NCBI GenBank assembly: GCA_964204605.1
Contig: OZ123195.1
Span: forward strand, 1,674,001 to 1,738,000
Length of the DNA stretch: 64,000 nucleotides
Direction: 5' to 3'
Origin: UBA961 sp014191195
Lineage (GTDB): Bacteria > Bacteroidota > Ignavibacteria > Kapaibacteriales > UBA961
The notes under the pieces are model-generated. The model was not told the origin of the DNA and ran no database searches. It worked only from the letters and a program-made list of their open reading frames with translations. The first letter of the stretch is position 1. Each line of letters starts with the position of its first letter. This document shows positions 1 to 8,100 of this stretch, one piece after another. The position numbers and the translations under genes are program-made.

Positions 1-645
1 ATGTATGAAAATGTAGGAGCATTTCCGCGTGATAGTATGGATAGGCGTTTGTTCAAATTCTTACCTACTAATACACCCGCTTTACCACCTGTAGATTCAC
101 TGGATTATTACCATGATGCCTATATTCTCGATTTTAATTCGGCTAACCCTCCATCGCCCTTAACAGATTCAGATAATGATGGTATGCCAGATTATTGGGA
201 AAATTCACATGGTTTAAATAATGTAATTCAAGATCATAATGGAACCGGACTTTCATATTGGTTAACTGGAATTGATGGTTATACAAATTTAGAATGTTAT
301 ATCAATTGCCTTTCTGATTATTTAGTATCAGGACAAACAAGTATTGCTTGTGGAATTAATGGAGTCACTTCTATACAAGCAATAAGTATGTATGATGAAG
401 ATGAAGATGTTTATGTATATCCAAATCCTTTTTCTACGCAGACAACTTTGCAGACATCCAAAATTTTCAAAGACGCAACCCTTACAGTTTACAATTCATT
501 CGGACAGCAAGTAAAACAAATAAAAAATATTTCAGGGCAGACAGTTACTTTGCACATGGATACTTTACCAAGTGGACTTTATTTCACTAGACTGACACAA
601 GTCAATAAAATAATTGCGAGAAACAACTTAGTAATCACTGACTAA
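1..645 (+). CDS. C-terminal part of a pectate-lyase-like secreted protein with T9SS sorting domain (left-truncated)
   Basis: The reading frame is open from the first base, so the gene probably starts left of the window. Residues 1-50 (VGAFPRDSMDRR) resemble the end of polysaccharide lyase family 1 enzymes. Residues 56-75 carry a calcium-binding, thrombospondin-3-like segment (DSDNDGMPDYWE), followed by GYTNLECYINCL, a tail often seen at pectate lyase C-termini. The last 75 residues are a type A T9SS sorting domain: VYPNPF at about 140, a beta-rich stretch, then LPSGLYF near the end. The product should be exported across the outer membrane by T9SS. The catalytic part is not visible, so the lyase assignment rests only on the tail. 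Confidence 0.7.
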   Translation: MYENVGAFPRDSMDRRLFKFLPTNTPALPPVDSLDYYHDAYILDFNSANPPSPLTDSDNDGMPDYWENSHGLNNVIQDHNGTGLSYWLTGIDGYTNLECYINCLSDYLVSGQTSIACGINGVTSIQAISMYDEDEDVYVYPNPFSTQTTLQTSKIFKDATLTVYNSFGQQVKQIKNISGQTVTLHMDTLPSGLYFTRLTQVNKIIARNNLVITD

Positions 646-798
646 CAACAGCACTGGGCACAAAAGGGTATTTGCAAGAGCAGGGGGAATGTGAATATTT
701 CCGATTTTAGTTTGTATATTAAAAAGTGGAGACCAGATACCACTCTAAAAAACGGGGGCACTAAAAAGCCAAATAAATAAAACATACATAAATTTAAA

Positions 799-1149
799 AT
801 GACACAAACAATTCCACAATTCAAAAATGAGCCAATAGTAGTATTACTTCTTGGCTTTGTAACCTGCGGTTTGTATCTAATTTACTGGAATATCAAAGCA
901 GCAGAAGTAATTAATGCAGTTGCTGAAAAGGAAATCATCTCACAACCTATCGCAATATTTGCAGGCTGTTGCCTACCTGTTAATTTATACTTTTACTATT
1001 TAGCAGGTAAAGAAGGTTTGCCAAAAATTTATGAGAAAACTGGTGAAACAGCTAAAGACCAATCAACTCTTCTATTGATTCTTGGATTTCTTTTTCCTAT
1101 GGTTGCAGCAATGATTGTACAAGGTGATCTCAATAAATTATACAAGTAA
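799..1149 (+). CDS. DUF4234-like small membrane protein
   Basis: A 116-aa protein with three hydrophobic segments: about residues 12-30 (FVTCGLYLIYWNIKAAE), 47-67 and 92-108. The short loop ending in GLYLIYW and the C-terminal LNKLY match the pattern of DUF4234 membrane proteins, whose function is unknown. The start ATG at 799 follows an AT-rich leader with no clear ribosome binding site. The 3' end overlaps the possible TTG start of the DUF2752 gene, so the two may be translationally coupled. No catalytic motif is visible. Confidence 0.65.
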   Translation: MTQTIPQFKNEPIVVLLLGFVTCGLYLIYWNIKAAEVINAVAEKEIISQPIAIFAGCCLPVNLYFYYLAGKEGLPKIYEKTGETAKDQSTLLLILGFLFPMVAAMIVQGDLNKLYK

Positions 1150-1591
1150 AAACCCTAAGCAGATTCGTAAAATATTGGGAATTGCTGGTGCCTTGTTAAC
1201 ACTAGTAATTCCATATTTTATAATGCTCCAAAATGATAATAGACATATTGAAACGGAACAATCATTATGCCCTTTCAAGTTGCTTACAGGATTTCCTTGT
1301 CCAGGTTGCGGAATAACTAAATCATTGATTTTTTTATATGAAGGGGATTTTTTAAAAAGTATTTATTATCATTTATTCGGACCGTTTACAGTTTTGTTTT
1401 GTTTCGCAACAATTATAATATTGACAGTAGAATTAGTTACTAAAAAAGAATATTTTCAAAACATTTTATACAGCAAAAAGATTGCCTACTGTTTAGGATT
1501 TACTCTAGCAATATATCATTTGACAAGACTAATCTATTTCATTTCAACAAATAATATTGATGACATTTTGCGGCAATCAATCTGGCAGTAA
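1115..1591 (+). CDS. DUF2752 family membrane protein
   Basis: The signature is CPFKLLTGFPCPGCGITKSL, the conserved cysteine-rich CPxxxxTGxPCPGCG motif of DUF2752. It is flanked by hydrophobic segments at about residues 20-37, 84-102 and 122-140. Function is unknown; these are small inner-membrane proteins, often next to TM2/DUF4234 proteins as here. The start is uncertain. The frame opens at a TTG at 1115 inside the upstream gene, with GTG at 1124 and TTG at 1175 as alternatives; all lie before the first membrane segment. The overlap with the DUF4234-like gene suggests a two-gene unit. Confidence 0.7.
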   Translation: MYKVISINYTSKNPKQIRKILGIAGALLTLVIPYFIMLQNDNRHIETEQSLCPFKLLTGFPCPGCGITKSLIFLYEGDFLKSIYYHLFGPFTVLFCFATIIILTVELVTKKEYFQNILYSKKIAYCLGFTLAIYHLTRLIYFISTNNIDDILRQSIWQ

Positions 1592-1781
1592 TACGACATT
1601 ATGAAAAGATAATCAGCTCCCCTAATAGCACCTACCATAAATTGGCGGTTCAGTTTTCCGCAGACATACTTGTACTAAAAATAGCCACCCTTCGGGCAAA
1701 TCCTGTAAAACGTTTGGTATAAGCGTAAACAATATAATGGTTCTCAAATCAGGCAGGCCACTTAAAATGACAAAAAAAAAT

Positions 1782-1813
1782 GTTGAGAAGAGTTAAAAAT
1801 ATATGTGAATTTG
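1782..1813 (+). promoter_or_regulatory. Putative Bacteroidota-type promoter of the FISUMP gene
   Basis: GTTG (three of four matches to the -33 TTTG) at 1782-1785 is followed by a 20-nt spacer and TGAATTTG at 1806-1813 (seven of eight matches to TAnnTTTG). The gene starts at 1869 behind a GGAG ribosome binding site. The rest of the 277-nt gap after the DUF2752 gene shows no gene. Confidence 0.4.
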
Positions 1814-1868
1814 CGAGGTAAATCTCGTAAAAGCTAAAACATGTACATTCATTAACAACGGAGAAACA

Positions 1869-2944
1869 ATGAATAAAATCATTACAATTTCTGCAGCCAT
1901 ATTTATGACTGTAAGCATGTTTTCACAAGCACCACAAAAAATGAGTTACCTAGCGGTAATTAGCAACAGTAGCAATGCACCTGCAGTGTCAACACCTGTT
2001 GGTCCAACTGAAGCTACTGGCGCAACAGGATTATTGTCAAGTGGTACAGCGTCAGAAAACACACCATACTGGAATGGCACAAGCTGGGTGATAAACAATA
2101 GTAATATACACAATAATGGTGCAGAAGTAGAAATAGCTAGTTCCACCCAATGGTTTTTACCCCCACATATGACCACTGCACAGCGCGATGCCATAGCTTC
2201 ACCGGCAACAGGTTTAACTATGTATAATACAACGGTAAACTGTTTGCAATCTTGGAATGGTGGGCTATGGGTGATGATGGTTGCGGAAGTACAGATTTAT
2301 ACGCTGCAGGCTCTGTCTTTTGCGCATCAGGGGCCACATCAGTGGTAGAAGTAATCAACTCAAGTACAGGTAAAACTTGGATGGACAGAAACTTGGGCGC
2401 TACCCAAGTAGCCACAAGTAGTACCGATGCAAATTCCTACGGTGATTTATACCAATGGGGCCGCAAGAGCGATGGTCACCAGTGCAGAAATTCAGCAACA
2501 ACCACTACATTGAGCAGCAGCGACCAGCCTGGACATGGTAACTTCATACGTCCCTCCAGCTCACCAAATGACTGGCGCAGCCCACAGAACACAAACCTTT
2601 GGCAGGGGGTAAACGGAGTAAACAATCCATGTCCAAGCGGTTATCGTTTACCAACCGAAACCGAATTTAATGCCGAACGCTTAAGTTGGAGCCCTAATAA
2701 TAATAGTGCAGGGGCTTTTGCCTCTCCGCTTAAATTGCCCATGATGGGCTACCGCAGCAACAGTGGTTCGCTCAGCGATGTTGGGTCATTCGGCTTCTGT
2801 TGGAGCAGTACGGTGAGTAGCACCAGCTCTCGTTACCTCCGCTTCTGGAATTTCGGTGCCAATATGAACACCAGCGATCGCGCGACTGGACTCTCTGTGC
2901 TTTGCCTTAAGGATTTACCTTGTGGAATATTCCGCTATTCGTGA
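1869..2944 (+). pseudogene. FISUMP-domain secreted protein, interrupted by a frameshift
   Basis: Two overlapping reading frames together make one normal protein. The first (from 1869, behind a GGAG site) encodes a signal peptide ending near FSQAPQ, a variable region and the family-typical YNTTVNCLQSWNG. The second frame continues with DDGCGSTDLY and a FISUMP domain: GKTWMDRNLGA, YGDLYQWGR, CPSGYRLPTETEFN, a CWSSTVSS segment and the closing VLCLKD. The frame change lies at about 2262-2275. One extra G in the GGG at 2269-2271 would join the frames as TGG-GGT-GAT. This is either a real inactivating or phase-changing indel or a sequencing error. FISUMP proteins are secreted or surface proteins of unknown function. 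Confidence 0.75.
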
Positions 2945-3067
2945 TGTCGGCTTGCGCATCCCGAACTGCAGATAAAAACGGGTTTAAAACAAAGTATACT
3001 ACTGCAAAAACTAAAATCGAAGAAAAAGGTTTTTTTTATAGTGTATCTGATGGTGTAAAAATTATAA

Positions 3068-3097
3068 TGTTATAACATAATTTGCTTTGTTATAACA
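3068..3097. promoter_or_regulatory. Tandem palindromic operator upstream of the MazE-like gene
   Basis: The perfect 10-bp palindrome TGTTATAACA occurs twice, at 3068-3077 and 3088-3097, with centres exactly 20 bp apart (about two helical turns). The second copy lies between the -33 and -7 elements of the putative promoter. AbrB/MazE proteins commonly bind palindromes in their own promoters, so autoregulation by the next gene is the likely role. This is inferred from position. Confidence 0.6.
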
Positions 3098-3113
3098 TTT
3101 TTTTGTACATTTA
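3081..3113 (+). promoter_or_regulatory. Putative promoter of the MazE-PH gene
   Basis: TTTG at 3081-3084 (-33), a 21-nt spacer, and TACATTTA at 3106-3113 (seven of eight matches to TAnnTTTG). The start codon is at 3149. One TGTTATAACA palindrome sits inside the spacer, where a bound repressor would block RNA polymerase. Confidence 0.5.
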
Positions 3114-3148
3114 TGGAAGTATTTGTTTAATCATGTAAATAGAAAATT

Positions 3149-3640
3149 ATGGAAAAGAGATTAGTGAAAATAGGGAACTCAATGGGATTTGTAATTCCAA
3201 AAAGTTATTTAAAATCTTTTGGGGAGACTGTAATTATAGAAAAAACACTTACAGGCATTCTTATTAAACCCAGCCAACCACAAAAGTTGAGTTTGAGTGA
3301 TTTATTGGCTTCTACTGATATGGATGCGATGTATACACAAATGAAAATGGAAGTAAATGAACTTGGATTCAAAATCATTCGTGATATGTTCATTTTTACT
3401 AATAAAAGATTGATATTAGTTGATAAACAAGGAATTACAGGTAGCAAGACAGAATACAAATCTATTTCATACAAAAGTATTACTCGTTTTAGCATTGAAA
3501 CAGCAGGTACTTTTGACTTAGATGCTGAACTTAAAATTTGGGTTTCTAGCGAAATTCAACCAAGCATTAGTAAACAGTTTAATAAATCAGTAAATGTGTA
3601 TGATGTTCAAAAAGTATTGGCTCACCATGTTTTACAATAA
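3149..3640 (+). CDS. Chimeric protein: MazE/AbrB-type DNA-binding domain fused to a bacterial PH domain
   Basis: Residues 1-45 form an AbrB/MazE swapped-hairpin domain (RLVKIGNSMGFVIPKSYLK, then TGILIKPSQ). Residues 46-66 (KLSLSDLLASTDMDAMY) look like the toxin-binding tail of MazE antitoxins. From about 68 the sequence changes to a bacterial PH domain of the PF08000 type (IIRDMFIFTNKRLILVDKQG, TFDLDAELKIW, VYDVQKVLA) and runs to the end. From memory of the family, the PH part lacks its usual N-terminal helical stretch, so the gene looks like a recombinational join. No MazF toxin gene lies next to it. The DNA-binding half and the palindromes upstream suggest autoregulation; what the PH half does is unknown. 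Confidence 0.75.
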   Translation: MEKRLVKIGNSMGFVIPKSYLKSFGETVIIEKTLTGILIKPSQPQKLSLSDLLASTDMDAMYTQMKMEVNELGFKIIRDMFIFTNKRLILVDKQGITGSKTEYKSISYKSITRFSIETAGTFDLDAELKIWVSSEIQPSISKQFNKSVNVYDVQKVLAHHVLQ

Positions 3641-3706
3641 ACTTATTCTCAACATCAGTAATTAATGATAAGTATGTTATCTAATAGCTAATTGATAAGG
3701 GTAAAT

Positions 3707-4378
3707 ATGACAACTGAACAAATTGTGAAATCCTTTAAAACATCTACTGCTTTTTGTGTGATTGTACTGTCTGCTATAAGTTTTCTAAGTTGTAATAATG
3801 AAGCTTCTTATAAAATTGCAGAACAAAAGCTTCAGGATTCTACTCAAAAACTGATTGATACAGTACAAAATATGTCTGTTGAAAAAGAAGAATCCAAACA
3901 AATCGATAGTGTTGATGTAGTTATGTGCTCTGAAAAAGAGATGCCAAACCCTGATATCGAAGACCCAATCATTAACAAAACTTGTCTATTTAAAGAGTAT
4001 AAAACAATTTCTATTGGATCTCCTGATTATAAAGGAAGATATTCTTATGAATATAAACTCTATAAAAAACAATCAAATGGAACATTTAAAAAAGTAAAGA
4101 ATGTGTCCTTATTTAATGAGAAGAAGAATGAATTATTATCTCTCATTAATGCTAAAATCAAAAAAGAATATGATCTATATGCACAAGACCCAGAATCCAG
4201 TGATTGTTTTGATCAGATGTCTTTTGTGCCTTTTACTTTTGAACAATTAGGTATCGGTTTTGACAATAATTCTATCAATTTTAATGTGACTTTTGGTGTA
4301 AGTGGTGCCTGTTCGAGTGTAGATGGAACAGGCATTGCCCTCAGTTTAAACGAGATTAAACAATATCTAAACCCATAA
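3707..4378 (+). CDS. Putative lipoprotein of unknown function
   Basis: The start is taken as ATG at 3707 behind AAGG; an in-frame TTG lies 15 nt upstream. The N-terminus has a hydrophobic stretch (FCVIVLSAISFLSC) ending in a lipobox cysteine followed by NNEA, so the product should be a lipoprotein. Residues 35-65 are polar and possibly coiled. The rest is a soluble domain of about 140 residues with a late cysteine pair region (SSDCFDQM and SGACSS) and a closing LNEIKQYL. It resembles DUF3298-like periplasmic domains only vaguely, so no function is assigned. Confidence 0.6.
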   Translation: MTTEQIVKSFKTSTAFCVIVLSAISFLSCNNEASYKIAEQKLQDSTQKLIDTVQNMSVEKEESKQIDSVDVVMCSEKEMPNPDIEDPIINKTCLFKEYKTISIGSPDYKGRYSYEYKLYKKQSNGTFKKVKNVSLFNEKKNELLSLINAKIKKEYDLYAQDPESSDCFDQMSFVPFTFEQLGIGFDNNSINFNVTFGVSGACSSVDGTGIALSLNEIKQYLNP

Positions 4379-4410
4379 TTTGAAATTATACATCTTAATC
4401 AGATCCCTTT

Positions 4411-5076
4411 TTATAATAGACGCCCTTCCCTTTTAAGATATAATTCTGCTTTTTTCCATTCTGGATAACAATGTTCAATTTCTTGCCAGAATTCAGCTCC
4501 ATGATGAAAATATTTGGTATGTACTAATTCATGAATAATAAGATAATGAAGTGCATATTCAGGTGCACGCATAATCTTTGTATTAAAATTCAAATTCCCT
4601 TTAGATGAACAACTTCCCCATTTCGATTTTTGTGATTTTATAGCAATATTACCATAAACAAAATTATATCGTTCTGCATATATTTTCACTATTCGTGGTA
4701 TGATTTCCTGAGCCTGTTCTTTATACCATTGTTTTTTTTGTTCCGCACTTTCCAGATTAATCGTCGACATAATAATCTTGTCTTCTTTATCTATAATCCC
4801 CTTAAATCCTGCATTTGTATCAAAATGTACTGCATATAAGTCACCCATAAATAACAGCGTACCAGGCTTTTCTTGGATGTGAAGAGCCCTTAATGCTGCT
4901 ACTTTAGACTGCTGCTTTTCTATCCATGACTGATGATGTCCAATAAATGCAACAATATCCTTATTTGATGCCCTTATTGGGACAGTACACAGAATTTTAT
5001 TATCCTTTATCGATACTCGTAAAGTAAAGCGCTTAACTTTTTTCTTAATAATTTCTATGTATTGGTGATTATCCAT
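4411..5076 (-). CDS. YgjP-like (M48/WLM) zinc metallopeptidase
   Basis: A 221-aa cytosolic protein of usual YgjP/DUF45 length. The zinc-binding motif is HELVHTKYFHHGAEFW, with the HExxH histidines and the third ligand in the HHGxxFW segment. It is preceded by the family-typical SQKSKWGSCSSKGNLNFN. The N-terminal part (residues 1-90) is the predicted beta-rich substrate domain. In some genomes this family sits next to type I restriction systems, but here it stands alone between a lipoprotein gene and the Ig-repeat gene. The start ATG at 5076 fits the family N-terminus. Physiological substrate unknown. Confidence 0.85.
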   Translation of the reverse strand: MDNHQYIEIIKKKVKRFTLRVSIKDNKILCTVPIRASNKDIVAFIGHHQSWIEKQQSKVAALRALHIQEKPGTLLFMGDLYAVHFDTNAGFKGIIDKEDKIIMSTINLESAEQKKQWYKEQAQEIIPRIVKIYAERYNFVYGNIAIKSQKSKWGSCSSKGNLNFNTKIMRAPEYALHYLIIHELVHTKYFHHGAEFWQEIEHCYPEWKKAELYLKREGRLL

Positions 5077-5091
5077 GACTATTTATCTATC

Positions 5092-5124
5092 AAAAAAAAA
5101 CCCCATTTTCATATGAAAACAGGG
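5092..5124 (-). terminator. Rho-independent terminator of the Ig-repeat T9SS gene
   Basis: Read on the minus strand, CCCTGTTTTC and GAAAATGGGG pair (with two G-U pairs) around an ATAT loop, followed by nine T. It lies just past the stop codon at 5146. Confidence 0.8.
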
Positions 5125-5145
5125 CTTGAAAGAATTGCGTCGGTA

Positions 5146-8100
5146 TTACTTAATAATTGTCATAGACTTAGTAATTGACATATCAGATGTCTGCAATGTA
5201 TAATAATATACACCTGCAGGCATAGTATTCAAGTTAACTGGATATTCATGCATACCAGCTTCCATCATACCTGGCTCTATATTCAAAATAGAAGAACCTA
5301 ATATATCACGAATTTGTACTGTTACTTTACTTGCTGATGGAAGATAATATTGAATAGTAACATTTCCATCACTTGGATTTGGCTTGCTCCAAAGCATCCA
5401 TGCATGTTCATTATCTTCTAATGAAGCTGGGCCAATAACGGTATGCACTGCAGTATTTGAAGTATCCGCATTACACATTCCCTTTACGATACAATAATAA
5501 GAACCATTTTGAGCTCTTTTTGCATCAGGAACTATAAATGCAGGATTGATTGCACCTGAAATTGGATTACCATCTTTATACCATTGATATGTTAATCCTG
5601 CGCCACGTGCAGTAATTTCTAATTTCATGGTATCACCAAACTTGCTATCTGATATTGTTGATAAATCTTTGATAATTGTATCATTTTGCATTCCTACAAA
5701 ATTCACAATTATTGAAGAGTCAACGCCACAAGCTGAAGTAATGATACATTTATAATCCAAATCATAGGATACTTGTGTTATATCTTCTAACTTTTTGATA
5801 GCAAGATTTAATACTATTGCCGATGTATCAGCACCTAATGATAAAATAGCTGTAGAAGTATCTGCGCCTACTGGCCTTGGATTTCCACGAACATATACCC
5901 ATTTATAACTTACATTATTACCTTTAATTATTGCTTTAGCTGATGCTGATGTTCCTGTACAAGCTGTTATACTTGGAAGTGGTTGCTGAATAATAGCTGG
6001 TGGAGTATTTAATGTTAAACGTGCAGCAGATGATGTAGAAGATACAGATCCAATAACATTACCAATAGTAGTTGCTTTAACTGTATAATCTGCTATATCA
6101 TTAATATCTGCATTTGCAATTGTTAGTGTAGAAGTTGCTGAACCTGAAACATTACCTTGATCTGTAATTGCAATTCCATTTTTAAACCATTGATATGCAA
6201 TATCAACGCCATTAGGAGTTGTTTTAGCATTGGCAGCTAAAATTGCACTAGACCCTTTACAGATTTCGATATCTTTAGGATTACTTGTTATGCCAATACT
6301 TAATATCGAAACTTTTACTTCATCTGAAATAATCATTCCACAATTGCTTGGTCCTTTTGCTACACATGAATACAAACCAACAGAATCTGAAGGCTGTAGA
6401 TTACGAATAATCAATGTAGGAGAATTAGCTCCGCTTATGCGTGTATTATCTTCTACAATTAATCCATCTTTGAACCATTGATATGTAATAACAAAATTGC
6501 CATTTGCTTCTACTTCTAATTTTACGGTAGACCCTTTAACGGCAATCTTGCTCTCTGGTTGACGTAATACTAATAATGGTCTATTTACATATAATACAGC
6601 TGTATCAGATGAAATATTGCTACATGGTGCTTTTCCACCAATTGAACAATGGTATAATCCAGATTCATTTGGGGTAGTATTAGCTATCATGATAGATGGC
6701 TTATTTTGATTTGTTAATGGTTTACCATCTTTATACCATTGATATGTAACACCTGTTCCATATGCAGAGGCTACCATATAAATAGTATCACCTAAACAAG
6801 TATTTCTGGATTTTGGTTGTAGCAACATTGTAGGAGGAATATAAAACGTTACCGGTATGATTTCTGAAAGATTAGTTGGATGCTCAGCATCTACAATGCG
6901 GATACTAGCATTAGTTGTTGAATCTTTAAAATCATTTGGAATCCATGTCATACTTCCAGAAGCACCATTTGCTTCATCATCAATAGAAAAATATGTTCTT
7001 CCTGTAGAAGATCCATAAGAATATTGAAGATTAGCTTTTTCAACACCTCTAGATACCCATGTAATTTGAAGGGGCTTTCCTACGCAGAAGACTTGTCCAG
7101 GATTAATATTAGTAATACGAATTTGAGGAGTACTAAAATTGATAGCATTTAATCCACCAATTTGATTTACTGTACTTATACCAGCCCAAATTCCATCTTC
7201 ATCTGTCCAAGCACGCAATAAATTTCCATTTATATCTCTTTGTTCCATTCTTCTAATTCCATTAGCAGAACTACTTGGAATAAGAGTGGCCCATGCACCA
7301 ACTGTATTATCTAATAATTTATAATAAGGGGCAAAAGTAACTGTATCACTTAATGTTCCATCATCTTGAACGATGGCTGTAGATAAAGGATTACCTGTAC
7401 CCGCTGTATTGTCATATAACATAACAAATGTTTTTTGTGCTAATCCACTTTGATTATCATAAATACCTGTTGCATTTGTAGACAAAGAACCAAAATCGAT
7501 TGCTTTGGTTGTATTTGTTGTATTTAATGTATCTGCAACATACCCATTGATAGGATTATCTGTCAAAATCACACGCCATATCACATTATTTCCAGCGCCA
7601 AAAGCAGTATTTGTAGTTGGAACTAGATTAATCCATAATGTTTTTGATGTTTCATTTACACCGGTAGTAAATAAAGAATTAGATGCTGGACTTGCAGTAG
7701 AAGCTAAAAATCTACTGAAACTATATAGGTATGTTCCTGTTGCTGCATCATAATGATAATTATTCCCGCCACCTATACCAGTAGTAACAACACTATTAAC
7801 AGCACCAGAAATAAATCTATATTGTTGATTTGGGATTAAATTATTTACTCTAACCAATGCCCAAGTAGGAACACGTGTTGCACTTGTAGCAGATTTCATG
7901 TATTGAGGAATAAAAAGCTCTGTCATGGTGATTTTAGGATAAATCATGATAGATCTTTGAACAGAAGCAAGATTAGTAGCAGATACATTTAGTGTATAAG
8001 ATCCTGTATCTGAAAAACTTATAGTAGAAAATATTACTCCACCATTTGCAATTGTACCTGATAAAGTACCTAAAACATTTCCTAATCCACTTAACTTGGT

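Noticed and set aside
3149..3640. A mazEF toxin-antitoxin pair
   Set aside because: No MazF-like toxin is encoded on either side; the next gene is a lipoprotein.
5570..6747. CRISPR-like short repeats
   Set aside because: The repeats are in frame, imperfect and code for the conserved strand of Ig-like domains.
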